Shown here one piece after another: positions 45,430 to 57,917 of a DNA stretch of 64,000 bases. The translations under genes were made by a program, and so were the position numbers. This DNA is from Margaritispora aquatica (Eukaryota > Ascomycota > Leotiomycetes > Helotiales > Discinellaceae). Every line of letters starts with the position of its first letter. Position 1 is the first letter of the stretch. The notes below the pieces were generated by a model, which was not told the DNA's origin, made no database searches, and saw nothing but the letters and a program-made list of their open reading frames with translations. Where the stretch lies: contig VJWN01000017.1 of NCBI GenBank assembly GCA_007644065.1, positions 62,001 through 126,000 of the forward strand. Reading direction: 5' to 3'.

Positions 45430-46441
45430 GGTTTGGGCCAACAGAAATTCAAAAGAGTACGGTGGAAGAGTTAAGGGATGAAGATAATAGTAACCTTAGT
45501 GCTCTAAATATATAGACACTATCAAATGTAATTAATGAGGCACTCTGAACTGTACCTAATTAATGGAATGATATTGAATCTCAAAATATGAAACAAAATC
45601 TGGGGTACGACGGTCTGGATGAAGATTAAAAATGTATAAGGTAGTCTTTCAAACTACCGAAGCCATCGCCAGGACTAAGAGGCCGCCCTATATGGGACTA
45701 CTCTCCCCTCCCCCCATAATGCATCTCATTCAGTGGATACATGTAGGCAGCTAACTACGGTATTCATGGAGTGACAATATAAGCTTTACGCCCTGCAAAT
45801 CTGACGAGAGCATTCTACAGCCACTCAGCCTACCTAAGGACAAAAGACCAACTGTTGGCCTGTATAACTAGGCAAAGGAGGGTGTCTGGTCATTTATCGC
45901 ACGCGGACTCCGGCAAGAGCCGCCAAATAAACTTTATTCTGGGGGGAGAGGAGATGGGTGGCGTGCAGCCTGGAAAGGCGTGGCCAAGGCTAATAGGTTG
46001 CCTTACTTGGGACTTTGAGTAATTGGTGAAGCGCGCAGACTCGGGACTGAGCTTAGGCCAAAGCAGCGACTACTCACGTCCAAAGGTGGAAAAAGATTTG
46101 GGTGGGCTCAATTGTCGCCTGGAGATTATGTTGGTAATCTCAGACGATAAGGTATTTTTTCTTCCAACGCCGTTGTCAGCAGCGGCGACGTGAAGGCGTA
46201 AGATAGGTAGTGGTAGTTAATCCCATTGTAGCCTTTTTTTTAATGTAATATAAGTTAGAATACCGAGTTCTGTGTTTCGCGCGAATAATCCTTCGTATCA
46301 TTTTCAACTTTCGAAAGCGAGAATATGAGCTAGAATAATCCTTTAAAAGAAATCCTTTCATCTGCTTTCTAAAGAATATGCCAGGCCTCGCTGAAATCGA
46401 CTTCGTCGTTTACACATTATGTACTAAATCCCTACAAGGTA
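45430..46441. other. Intergenic region with an imperfect, transition-rich direct repeat
   Basis: About 1 kb between the membrane gene and the HET gene. A segment near 45669-45701 (ccaggactaagaggccgccc) recurs near 45985-46013 (ccaaggctaataggttgcct); most differences are C/T or A/G. A second pair (gcacgcggactcc near 45900 and gcgcgcagactcg near 46033) follows. It may be remains of a repeat mutated by RIP. No gene is supported. Confidence 0.35.
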
Positions 46442-48503
46442 TCAAACAAGAACAAATGTTTCCACATTCACTCCCCTTGCTCGAAGGAAATCTGGTTCCA
46501 TTCGAGGGTCAAAGTACGTCCACTCTCTAGTAACTACATTTTCATACCATACCATCGTCATATCATCCTCCTCGTCTGGCTCGTGATGAGGTGGTCTGTC
46601 AAACGGTCCGTAACGAGCTCGCCAATCCGATGGCAAGGCAAAAGCTCTAGGATCTTGTCGTGTTGTCCTTGTACCATCTTCATATAGAGTGATGTATCTG
46701 ATGTTTTTAACGATTATCTTGCTCTTCCATGTGGTCGGAAGCTGGCCGAGAATTGCTTCAGCATTCGCAAAGTTCGGCATATAACACTGTCCAACCACTT
46801 GAAAGATGTTCGTCTTAGTACCAACTTCTCGTATTACCAATAGGGTCCTATTCCCAAGAAGTAAAACCACCATATCTCCTGGTCGTGAAGACTCAGGACA
46901 AGCACCAAATAGATGCGTGTCTGCGAGGAAGAAGGCTCTACCTCTCATCGCTTCTCGTATCATACGAGCAAGTCGAGAAGCATTTTTACCACATCCGTGT
47001 CGCTGAAAGATTTCTTGGAATTCCTTTGCACTCGTATAAGATCCGTATCCGCTGGGCATCCTTTCAAGGATCTCTCCACACATCAGTGTAGCCCAAAAGT
47101 CTTCTGATAACACTTCCTCGTCTTTCATAGGATAGGCCTCGGAGATCATCGATCTCCACTCTTCACATATTTGGATGATCTCGGCAATCGTGTGCACGGA
47201 AGTAACAAGAGAAGTTGAAATCTCGGAGATTGTTGCTATCCTCAGGCCTTGAACTTCGAGGGTATTGTCATCTTCCGAGATTGCGCAAAAACTTTTGGAT
47301 TCCCCAGCAGACCATTGGAAACACAATTCTGAAAGCGCCAATTTTTGGGAAGAAAAATCAAGGACCCATGACGGTAAGATTAGCGTCGACGTCGACTTCG
47401 TTGAACATTCACCACAAAGGTGTAAGTATTCGATGTCCGAATACTTCTTAATATAGGCAATTGTTGCTGCTGTGTAGATGTTTTCTACCCCCTCGGCGTA
47501 ATCAGGCTTGATCAATTTCGTACCATCACCTAGAAGCCCTTGCGTCGCAAATATGCGATCTCGAGGATCTGAGCACTTAAGGTTCTTCGTCATCCTGGTC
47601 AAATGGGACAACCCAAACTGGAACTCTGGACGGAGGCTAGCCTCTAGGAAATGAAATATGCTTGAGTCATCAAATACTAGCCTCGTCATCACTCCCAAAT
47701 GCTGACTGTCTGTGAAGACACATTTGATTTTCATCCAATTGAGTACAGCCCTGAAATCTTGCCACGGCAGTGAGACGTTTCCAACTCTGACTGTAGCTCT
47801 CTTAGCAAGCACAATTTCTTGAAAGACCCCTTCGCCACTTGTCAGCATCACGTTGAGGATTACGCACTTCGTTTGTCTTACAAAGCCTAGTGAACCATTC
47901 TCGCCTCAATATATCTAAGATAGCAACCCAGGAATTGGCAATTGAGTCTATTCCTCCTGCTTCCGATTCCACCTGCCAAGCCCAGCTACCAGATTTACAA
48001 CTAATCAAATGCCTGTCTAGATCATACACGATCGAGTCTGCAATTCGCTGGAGAGTCTCAAAGGCAAGATTGCTATTCTCCGAGCCGGGTCCAAGCCAGA
48101 CGACAACTTGTTCAGCATTGCGATATATATTTCCCATCCCCTCAACCTGCTCATTGCGCTCAGGCACATCTTCTTGATTAATGCAAATCGCATCAATCCA
48201 TAGTGTCCTTTTCCGTGTCGGATGCTTCAGATAACGAAGAGCCACGGCTAAGTTGTGTGTGATAGGCAGGGTGGTTTTGGACTGTGGACCGGTTGCCAAA
48301 ATTCTCTCAACAACAACTGCAACATCCGTTCGCTCAGGACTGCCCCATACATAAGACAGTGCCTCATAAGCCGGCTTTTGATCCTGAGAGACTCGATATA
48401 TCTCGATCTTGATCTCTGATGATGAGGCCGGGCCGGGCCAGAGCCTGATTAGACGGATCTCATTTCGGTCGGTCCTTATGGGATCGTACTGGTAAGGTTT
48501 CAT
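46442..48503 (-). CDS. HET-domain protein with a C-terminal WW-like module
   Basis: Heterokaryon-incompatibility type protein; HET domains are found in fungal allorecognition and cell-death proteins. Two exons, 48503-47882 and 47829-46442, give 669 aa. The 52-nt intron splits the motif REWFTRL-WVFQEIVLA. Other HET motifs are YEALSYVWGSPERTDV, LWIDAICINQEDVPERNEQV and MGNIYRNAEQVVVWLGPGSE. The C-terminal part has DPRDRIFATQGLLGDG and PDYAEGVENIYTAATIAYIK, also usual. The end reads LPSDWRARYGP, an acidic insert, then WYENVVTREWTYFDPRM, which fits the WW-domain pattern (LPxxW ... YxN ... T ... DPR). The start is the ATG before KPYQYDPIR. A relic of the same tail lies at 43764-43883. Confidence 0.9.
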
Positions 48504-49264
48504 GATGTGTAGAAATTGACGTTTCAAGTATTGAACCCCAAATTTGAATGATGTGTTCGAATTTCTAACATGAACATTCGGAGAAGTGCACAATGGGATC
48601 ACACCCCAGCCTCATTTTCATTATTGACTACCTACAACACGGCAGGCCTGCTAGCCAATGATCTTCAGGTGAATGCGCCATACCTAACAACACACTTTTG
48701 TTATAGTAAACACGGTAGAGATCGAAAGCTTTGCAGATATTTTGGAAACCTGTGCTGGCCGATATACATCAATGGAGTGAAGTGACTTCATAAGTCTGTT
48801 GTCCTTCGGGTCCAAGGGTCAGACACTAGAAGCATCACGTGATATACTGTCACGAGACCATTTGCCTCTTTTAGGTTCTGTTCATTGCAAGACGACTTAG
48901 TCATTTTCTTACTTGTCAAGCATTGATCACTCTGTCTCAGAACCCAATTTCTGACTTCTCATATTTCCAACTAGTCGATACCCCGTGTGAGGTAACGGAA
49001 TGTGGAGGATGCGTCCACTTATCTCCCCAGCGCCTCCGACAAGCGAGAACTACCCTCCTCTCTCGGAAGACCTCTTAACCCCGCATGAAACACTCCACAT
49101 TGAGAGCTAATGAACTTGTACATGGTGGCTCGGCAAACCTGTGGATTAAGAGACTCTGCTCGACCCAACATCATACACTCAATCTCAACCTTTCCAATTG
49201 ATCTAACAAATCACTTCGAATAACACAAGGAAAGCTAGAGGCATCACTTAACATTTTGATCATC
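48504..49264. other. Divergent intergenic region: HET gene / LigB-type dioxygenase
   Basis: About 760 bases between two divergent starts, containing both promoters. No specific site was recognised. Confidence 0.5.
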
Positions 49265-50184
49265 ATGGCTACACCAGTACATTTCTTCTCACATGGCTCG
49301 ACCATGATGTTAGGAGAAGAGTCTAAGTCAGCAACATACTGGAAGAAGTGCGGCGATGAAGCTCTAGCAAATGGGGTGAAGCACATTGTGATAATGGTAC
49401 TTCTCACTGCCTTTCTCAACTGACAAGCTCTAACATTCCCTAGGGCGCACATTGGGCAACACTCAACGATGAGATCGAAGTCTCAGCCAATCCAGCACCT
49501 CTCAAAAGCCCAGTGGCATATGTGCATCCTTCAAAATACATAGACTACCAGCCCAACCCCGACCTCCCCATGGCCGATCGCTGCGTCTCTCTCCTTCGCG
49601 ACGCCGGTTTCAAAGCAAATAAAAACGCCACTTTCGACTGGATTCACGATACGTACTTGATTCTCATCAGGATGTTCCCCGAGGCTTGTCCACCTACGAC
49701 CATCATCTCCATGAATGCACGCTACGACCCACACTTCCACGTCAAAGTCGGCGATGCCTTGTCCTCTCTCCGGACCTGTTCCTCACCCGAAGACAAGACG
49801 CTCATCATCGGCACCGGCGGCTCCGTGCACAATCTGTACCGCAACTCATGGGGCCAGATGCTTCGGTACCGGGACAACTTTGGCATGGAAGCGCCGCCCG
49901 AGGCCGACCTCATGGATTTCAGACAGGAGTTTGAGGATGCCATGACGAAGAATAGTGGGCCGGCGTTGAGGAGGGCCATCACGATGCTGATGAAGTTGCC
50001 GCATTATCGCGATGCGCATGCGACGGATGATCACTTCATTCCGGCGTGTTTTGTGGCGGGTGCTGCCGGGAGGGTGGAGGATACGGGGGCAAAGTGTGTG
50101 ATGGGAGCGGAGGATTGGGAGTTGCAGAATATGTGTAACTCTCAATTCACGCTGGGTAGTTGGGATGCTGTGGCTAGTCATTAA
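49265..50184 (+). CDS. LigB-type class III extradiol ring-cleavage dioxygenase (DOPA 4,5-dioxygenase-like)
   Basis: Fe(II)-type enzyme that opens catechol rings beside the hydroxyl pair. Two exons, 49265-49396 and 49444-50184, give 290 aa, normal for the family. The first metal His lies in VHFFSHGSTMML, the second at the junction (IVIM-GAHWATL). NATFDWIHDTYLILIRMFPE matches the LDHGxWxPL block, with His retained. The C-terminal IIGTGGSVHNL and DDHFIPACFVAGAAG carry the further conserved residues (catalytic His in VHN and the H-x-P/A-GAAG pattern). The intron has GTACTT and CCCTAG ends. The gene is convergent with the FAD-monooxygenase/ADC-like gene, 453 bases away, which suggests a joint pathway. 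Confidence 0.92.
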
Positions 50185-50637
50185 TTTGGATTTCTTTTTG
50201 AGCAAAATGAGGCTGTTTGGGAGCATGAATCTGTTATGAATATATGGATCTTTTCTAATTTTGGTCTTTTTCAACGAAGCAAATGCATTCTTTGCTTTGG
50301 TCTTGTAGTCTAATGATCTGTGGATTGAAAATTTGATAAGTTTGTAGAGCATATAAGAAACTTGATGGCAATCCAAAGCCTTAGCGAAAAGAAGACTAGA
50401 GAACATCTCGACCAAATTTTGGTGACCGTGCAAAGTCTATTTGGAGATTAGATTTGACGAAGAGAAGTAGCAGCTATAAGACTCTCCGAAGTAGCATCTG
50501 TCAATATTTCAACGTGACGGCAGTATCTTTTGTTGAAGTTCCTCCATTTCACTATTCAATCACACTCAAAGACATAAAATGATAGCTCATGCAAGTAACA
50601 AATCATCATCAAATTCCTATCAAAACATAACGCTATC
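50185..50637. other. Intergenic region between convergent genes
   Basis: 453 AT-rich bases holding the 3' ends of the dioxygenase and the fusion gene. No other feature is seen. Confidence 0.5.
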
Positions 50638-52843
50638 TCAAATAGAACTCCTCATCCCACACGCCACAACCTCCTGGATCTCAATCGCCCTCAATCCCTC
50701 CACAACATTCGCCAGCGTCGGGAACGCCTTTCTCAACTCCTCACCCTGTAGCTTGGAAAACTCAATCGTCGCCTTGCCCGCCTTCCACATCTTCTCCTTC
50801 CCACCATCGCCAAGCTTCAGCGTCGTGGACGTCACCTCGTCGATCTCAGCTGTGCCATCACCCTTGAATGAGGGAACGAATCTGTGAGAGAGCACTGGTG
50901 CTTGTTCTGCCGGAACAGCGTCCTCCAGTTGTGTCAAGTCAGAGAGATTGAGTGTGCAGAAAGTGGTGCCCTCCCAGCCTGCTTTGAGCGTGTACTCGCT
51001 TCCAGATGTCTCCTCGTCAAGAGTGGCGAATACCTTGGAATGACCAAGCTCTGACCTGCCAGTAATGATAGGATCTGCCATGTTCTCAAACAGCACCGGC
51101 ATGAAATCACCCTTGAGCTGTGCTTTCGGCTCCGCGTTCTCAACGGCTTCCTTTGGCGTCTCAACGACATTGTGAATATACAACCCAAAGTGACTGTATC
51201 CCCTCCCACCCAACCACGCCAAGTTCTCCAATTTCGTCATCGAGAACGTAGCCGTAGTCCATCCACCTCTCGCCTCGATCTTCAAATTCCCCATCGGCAT
51301 GAGCGTCTGCAAATACGACTTCTTCGTCTTGACAGTAACCCACTTCGTGCTCCACCTCACATCGCCCATGCTCGTCCTCCTCGCACCATCCAGATCCTGT
51401 CTCGGACCGGCGGACGGTCCAAACGCCGTTGGCATCCTCTTATACGCTGCCTTTTGGATCAGATGCCTCTTCAGCATGGCACTGGCGTAGTCGTGTGCGT
51501 CATGGTCGAAATTGATGTCTGTGAAGCGCATGGGATCCATCATCTCCTTGGTGCCGTGTGCGCTGCCTGCGACTTTGAAGCCGGAGTCCCGAGAGTATTG
51601 CTGGATGAGTGTCGCGCGGGTGTAGCGACATTCGAAGTAGAGGGCCAAGCGAGCTGGAATGTCTGCGGGAGTGGTGCCGAGGGGGAGCAGAGCACCAAGG
51701 GCGGCGGCATCTTCGATGGCTTGAGCACCTCCTTGGCCTTGATGTGGGAGAAAAGGATGTGCTGCGTCGCCGAGAAGAGCGGTGCTGTTCTTTGTCCACT
51801 GTTATGTGTCAGCTTTGCTCTGAGGTTCGAAAGTGTATTGAACTCACATGTGTCAAAGCCTCCAAATCAAGCAACCTCCAGACTTTCACGGTATCTGGAT
51901 GTGCCTTCGCCAACAGTGCTTTGATATCATCCGAGTAAGAGTCGAAGACTTTGAGCAAAGCAGCCTTTGAACCAGAAGCGTTCCAGTCTTCAGATGTAAC
52001 CTCGCTCTCGGCATCAGGATGCAAAGCCACGAAATTCAATTCCGTATTATTTCGGCATGGATACATGACCATTCGTCTCTGATCACCATTGATCATGATC
52101 AGCTCACCTGGTCTCTCAACGAAATGTGCAGTTGCAGGATCCGCTTTGATATCTGCTGTAGGGATGAGATAGCGGAAAGCACTTGTGCCTGACAAGTGTG
52201 GTGGTTCGTCTTTGTCGAGGACGTATTTTCGAACCACCGACTGTTCTCGTTAGCTCTTTGCCCGCAAATCCCACTTCAGTATAGAGAGAGAAGAGCTTAC
52301 ATGAACACCATCAGCGCCCAGAACCAAATCTCCAGAAACCACCGTCCCGTCCATCAAAGTGATGCTAGTCTTCTCAACATCAACCGAGGCGACCCTACTT
52401 TGGAGATGAATCACAACTGGCTTTCCCGGTCTCTTCTCATCTACTGCAATCGCTTTAAGGCAATTGTGCATATCAATTCTATGGATCAACTGCCACGGAT
52501 ACGCAAAGGCGAATCTCAACCCCGAGAGATCTCTTCGGAATTTGGTCTGGCCATTCGGTAAACCCTCGCTAACCCATTCGCAAACCACTGCGCCATGGTC
52601 TTCTGGAATCAGTCCAACGCGTCTTAATAGACCATTGACGTTTGGTGGGACGTGGATCGCTGCTCCTGTCTCGGTTGCAAAACGGGAGGATTCGTAAATT
52701 TCGACATTGTGGCCTGCTGCGCGCAGAGAGATGGCGGCAAAAAGTCCGCCGATTCCTGCACCTACAATTACAACTTTGAGAGGTGTTGGACCGCTCGTAG
52801 CTGTAGGGCTAGAGTGGCCATTGGTGGTAAGTTGTGCGTTCAT
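50638..52843 (-). CDS. FAD monooxygenase fused to an acetoacetate-decarboxylase-like domain
   Basis: Three exons, 52843-52301, 52240-51848 and 51798-50638, give 698 aa. Residues about 22-430 form a class A flavin monooxygenase: VVIVGAGIGGLFAAISLRAA, GDLVLGADGVHSVVRKYVL (DG motif, across an intron) and STALLGDAAHPFLPHQGQGG (GD motif). From about residue 455 a second domain begins (MGDVRWSTKWVTVKTKK). It carries FMPVLFENMADPIITGRSEL, then GHSKVFATLD, which matches the ADC-family block with a Lys near residue 567 in the Schiff-base region. Both splice junctions are in phase and no stop or start separates the domains, so the fusion appears real. The likely job is hydroxylation of an aromatic acid followed by decarboxylation or related C-C chemistry; the substrate is unknown. 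A LigB-type dioxygenase gene faces it. Confidence 0.88.
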
Positions 52844-54646
52844 TTTGAAGTGAGGTGTGTATGAGAAAAAGTGAAAATGCTATGAGAACTAAAAACACAG
52901 GAAAACACAGCTCAAATAAACACAACCACTCATATCAAGTACAAGTTATCGGCATTTCTTAGTACCTATTCAAGGATTACCCCTCCACAGGATTGGTGGT
53001 GTTGGTAATGGTGTTCGATGCTGTGCAGATGACCCCAAGCGGGGTGGGTGGGGAAAAGGGGGGTAAGCGATTGTATCGGAATGTGGAGGCGGGGTGGGCA
53101 CGATGAAAATTGTCAACACCGAACCGAGAAGAAGTCTTGCAGGTGATGATAAAATCTAAGATGACACGATCTCGGATTCTATCAATTGTCCATATGCCGA
53201 AGCCGAGAGGGTGTTGGAATTTCGGTGTGATTTGATGTCCGATGTCCCTGTCAGCCTCCAGTCCAAGGAAGCTCTAGAAACCTGGCAAGCTGAGGTTGGT
53301 GGTGAAGTGAGTATAGAGTAAGCGAAGTCTGACAGATGCTATTGAACACAGAAAGCCTTTGGATGTTGCTGTCAGATGAAGTTGCTATCAATATCTCACT
53401 TACTATCAATGAGATCTCACTTCTCAGAAACCTTGAGCTTTCAGAGCCATGACAGCAGTGAAAGATATAATTTTCCTTGTTTTGACGCTCAAGCCCAACT
53501 TCGTGTAAGTTAAGATTAGCGACTATTTAAATAAATCCTGCAACTTTGAAGTGAATGATTTATAAACTACAGAAGAAATTGCGAAGCTAATGCAAAAAAT
53601 AACTGCATAGACCTAAACTTCCAGTAATGTTGAATTGAACCCCAAAACAAGCAAGACAACAAGCATTCAGCAAGCCCATTAAAAAGACAACCTGTCTCCC
53701 GGTCTATGAATCGTTTCTGTATACTGTATACCGAGAACACAAAACATATGACGAATTTCTGCCCAACAGGCCACGGGTGATTGTGACCCCTTCAAACAGG
53801 CTCATGTACAACCATATCTTTACACTCCGTATGAGCCAGCTCTATCTCCAAAGATCTCAATATCCCCATGCTATGCCACAGCAAATTCTGCAATATTACA
53901 GCAACTCTCAAATCCAACACTCAAAATCTACCTTGCACATTTAGGTATTGAAACGTAGAAAGCGGAGGCACCAACCCGCCATCTATGATAGAAAAGCGAT
54001 TGTGCTCGCGTCATGCTGATGATACACAACCTCGACCACTTCACAATATTCTCTGCTCCATCACAGATTGCCATGCAGATTACCAAATCTTCATCGTGAG
54101 GACCGGGAATGCTGTAGTCGATCACATGTTTTGCGACTTTGAACCTGCCGGTGTCAATAGGTGTTCGAACTCGTCGTCGATTCGCTCATTTCCAGGAGTG
54201 AATTTCTGGGAGGGGATTGGTATTTCTAGATGAGTTTGGGCTCTTCTCTCGTGTTGTCAGTATCTGCGATAAGTTGGATGAAGAAACCCTTAGTCCGAAA
54301 AGGGAAAGAGGTAGGAAGAACCAGCGATGCCCATAGAAACTAGGCCTACCACTTGAGGTTATATCGTTGTCGTAAATGAAGGGAGCAGCCATGAGAACGA
54401 AGAAATGAAATAGAACGACAGATAGTCTTGTGGGCAAAGAATGAACAGGATGGATAAATGAATGAGAATAATGCCATACTTCAAAATACAGACCATCCAC
54501 CAGGACATCTCTGTATCAAATTCAAGCAATAGCAGATATTCGATAGAACGAGTTCATACCTCAAGAAATTCTACAGATTGAAACTTCTGACCAAATAGTT
54601 GTCATCAATTCGTTCATTAGCAAAACACTTTTCTAGCCAAACTCCT
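52844..54646. other. Gene-poor region
   Basis: About 1.8 kb with no supportable gene. Short frames near 53928-54500 on both strands show no family traits. It contains the promoter of the fusion gene and the 3' flank of GluRS. Confidence 0.5.
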
Positions 54647-56584
54647 CTACTTAGTCTTTCCAGTAGGAATACCAAACAGAACCAGTGCCTGTCCATCCTT
54701 TGCGGCTTTATCTACCCTAAAGTAACCCTTTCGCTCAAGCTGAATGATGTCGTTCTCCTTCAAATCCTTGACATTCTCATCACATAATTGCAGAACCATC
54801 TTCGCACTGTCCTTGTTCACAAAGTCCTCCCAGTTATCTTCTTCCTCGAGCTTATCCTTGGTAAACAGATGATCAAACTCCCACACCTCAGCTTTAACCA
54901 GATCCTGTCCATCTACAGAAAGCCATGTGACTTTCTTCTCAGTCTTCTTGACATCTCCTTCAAGATGAAGCTCAAGTTCGATGTCGGTGATGGTTCCAGA
55001 GCCATTAATCTTGCGAACAATAGCATTACCCCAGTTCATTAATGTAATCTCTTCATCCTGCTTGAATAGCTTGACATCCTCTTGGTCGAAAATCAAGTTT
55101 TTGCTGAAAGCAACCTTCTTTGAGCCAAGGGCGGGGTTCTTGTTGTGCTTTGGCTTGTCTTCGGTGTAGGCCTTCTCTGGTCCGTTGGTGATTACTGCCT
55201 TAACAGCGTTATTGACATCCACTTCAACAGCAGTGTGCCTTGGTGCGATGGGATCAATCTCCTTCTTGTTTGATGCCCAGAAATTGGTCCAGTCCATCAC
55301 AACCATATTTCTACTTGGTCCTTGCTTCAAAATGAAATCTCTGAGAGCGGGGATAGTCATGCCATGCCTGCGAACTCCACGGATAGTTGGCATACGAGGA
55401 TCGTCCCAACCCCAAACATCTCCAGAATCCACCAACTTGGTCAACTTTCGTTTCGACAACACAGTTCGAATGAAGTTCATTCGTGCAAAATCCCACATGT
55501 GAACTTGACGGAGCTTCAGGGTATCCAAGAACCATTGATATTGTGGGTTGCGATCAGTGTACTCAGTTGTCCTCAAGGCATGCGTAACACCTTCCAGTGA
55601 ATCGACAATGGGGCAGGCAAAATCGTATGTTGGGTACATCTTCCAGGTCGTACCGGTTCGGTGATGTGGGACCTCAATGTTACATCTGTAGATGACTGGA
55701 TCTCGCATGGCTTTGTTTGGATTATCGACAGAAAGTTTGGCACGAATGCAGTTCTTCAGTCCAACCTCGGTACCAGCCTTCATCAACTCGTAGATTTCAA
55801 GATTCTCCTCAATGCTCCTCTCACGGTTCTTGCTGGCGATACCATCCATTCTCTCCTTGCGCATCGTCTCTTGATCGGTATCATCTGCGTATGCATGGCC
55901 CTCCTTGATCATGCGAATACAGTATTCATACAAAGTCTGGAGGTGATCACTGGTGTAGCTGGTTTTATCTGGGGTAATGCCAACAAGCTTTAAATCCTCT
56001 ACAATCGAGTCCTGGTATTCTTGCTTCTCTTTTGAAGGGTTTGTATCATCGAATCGAAGAAGGAGGGTTCCCTTGTAGAGCTCGTGTGCAAAGTAGTCGT
56101 TCAGTAGTGCCGCCTTGATGTGTCCAATGTGCAGATATCCTCTGTTTCCATGTCAATAAATATATATTTTGAGCTAGAGCTTGGGTTCATACGAAGGCTC
56201 CGGAGGGAATCTGGTGACAACGCCCTTCTCGGTATCCTGCAAAGCCATATTGTAGCTTGCACCAGCCTTGCTCAACGCAGCTTTCTTTGCTCGTTCTGCA
56301 TCATCTTTCGCCTTGATCTCCTCTTGAATTTCAGGATGAGTCTCCTCCAAGTATGTGAACCATCTGCCAAGGTTGACGAGAACTCCCCTCTTCACAAACG
56401 CGTTCGCTACTTTGTTGCTTCGAATTGTCACCCAGATCTTCGTATCTAGCTCACTGATCGTGTATCCGTCGACGTAAGTACGCAGGGTAAGGTGCTTGTC
56501 AAGGGCAGCGAGAAGAGGTTCAATAGCCTTGAAATCCGGCGCAGAGAGGCCTCCAGGAAGCTGTGACAATTCCTGAGTTTTCAT
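54647..56584 (-). CDS. GUS1: Cytosolic glutamyl-tRNA synthetase
   Basis: Charges tRNA-Glu with glutamate. Two exons, 56584-56193 and 56141-54647, give 628 aa, shorter than yeast Gus1 (about 708) because the extreme N-terminus is reduced. A GST-C-like domain opens the protein (LLAALDKHLTLRTYVDGYTI). The class I HIGH motif is [20 protein letters not shown], spliced through PS-GYLHIGH. The KMSKS equivalent is LSKRKLTKLV. The eukaryotic/archaeal-type anticodon-binding beta-barrel follows (EWEFDHLFTKDKL-like region, ending RKGYFRVDKAAKD). The 227-base gap to the uL1m gene is a divergent promoter. An upstream exon with more N-terminus was not found. Confidence 0.93.
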
Positions 56585-56811
56585 CTTTGTGGTGGTGTGA
56601 GTGTCCGATATATTGTGCTAATGAGGGGCATGAATTTTATATTTGGTGGGGTGAACATGAGTTGAGTCAGGAACGACAGCATAACAGGGGTGTGGACACT
56701 AAGGCCGAAAGAGGCATAGTGTCCAAGATCATCAGAAGCGTCGCGATTCCTTGAGTGTTGCTCAAAAAGTGTAAGCTGCGACGACATCTGTGATCATATC
56801 ACAACTACATC
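56585..56811. promoter_or_regulatory. Divergent promoter: GluRS / mitochondrial uL1m
   Basis: 227 bases separate the start codons of two translation genes, so both promoters must share this short stretch. Confidence 0.5.
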
Positions 56812-57823
56812 ATGGCGACAGCTCGACCATGCTTGGCTCAATTGGCCAGGACAAGCATATCCTCGAGGCGCCCTGTGGTAAACAACATCTACGCACGACT
56901 TCTCAGTACAACCGCTCCTTGTTCAGCACGAGGTGCCAACGCCGCCCCGATCAAATCCAAGAGAGACAAGGCATTGGGTTCTAGCTCGAATCCACAGAAG
57001 AATAAGAAGAAGGGAGAGGAAGTGGTCAAAAAGAAGAAGGTCAGGACAACCTACAAGCAACATGATATGAGCAAGGCAATACAGTTCTCCCTGGTGGAAG
57101 CAATGCGGTACGTGACATTTATTATATCCCTTGAAAGAGTATCCCTAACACACCACTAGATACCTCAGAGCTTTTGAAGTGGGACAGAAAGGGACGTCAG
57201 TGAAGTACGAAATGGCCTTGAAGATCAACTCCCCAAAGAACGGCCCGGTGGTGCGAAACCGATTACGACTTCCACACCCTGTCAAGACTGATGTACGGAT
57301 ATGTGTTATTTGCCCACCGGATTCCAAATATGCAAAGGATGCATTAGCTGCGGGAGCCACCTTGGTTGGCGAGGAAGATATCTTCGAAGCTGTGAAGGAC
57401 GGGCGTATCGAGTTTGACAGATGTATCTGCCAGACGGATTCGCTAGCAAAGATGAACAAGGCTGGTATGGGTCGAGTCTTGGGTCCACGAGGACTGATGC
57501 CAAGTTCGAAAACGGGCACGGTAGTAGTTGATCCAGCTTCCATGCTCAAGGATTTGGTTGGAGGTGCAGAGTACAGAGAACGCATGGGGGTAATTCGAAT
57601 GGCTGTTGGTCAATTGGGCTTCACACCAGAAGAGCTGCAGAGGAACACCAAGTTCTTCATCGAGTCGGTGAAAAAGGACTTGAACCGACTTAGCGACAAG
57701 GTCAACAAGAATCTGGGAGAGGTGGTTCTAAGCACAACACATGGACCTGGATTTTCATTGAATGGGGATTACATCCGGCCGGATTCCTCTGTCACTGTAC
57801 AGGATCTCTCAACACCATTGTAA
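56812..57823 (+). CDS. Mitochondrial large-subunit ribosomal protein uL1m (MrpL1)
   Basis: Two exons, 56812-57107 and 57160-57823, give 319 aa. The N-terminus is a mitochondrial targeting sequence (MATARPCLAQLARTSISSRR, Arg/Ser-rich, no acidic residues). A Lys-rich linker leads to the L1 fold. The block NKAGMGRVLGPRGLMPSSKT is diagnostic of uL1 (consensus LGPRGLMPxPKxGTV). It also has FFIESVKKDLNRLSDKVNKN. The junction keeps phase (AMR-YLRAFEVG). The protein forms the L1 stalk of the mitoribosome and contacts the exit-site tRNA. Confidence 0.93.
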
Positions 57824-57917
57824 CATGTACAAAATGTAGAAATAATATGTATCAACCTTCCATTTCCCATGTGGTATATTTCCGAACTCCATTGCTATGC
57901 TTTCCCATCTGTAACAA

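Noticed and set aside
48504..48602. Longer HET reading from an upstream GTG codon
   Set aside because: Not an ATG, and the added residues do not match the HET N-terminus; the ATG at 48503 fits better.
56585..56787. Upstream frame as a missing N-terminal exon of GluRS
   Set aside because: No donor joins it in phase and its residues do not resemble the GluRS N-terminus.
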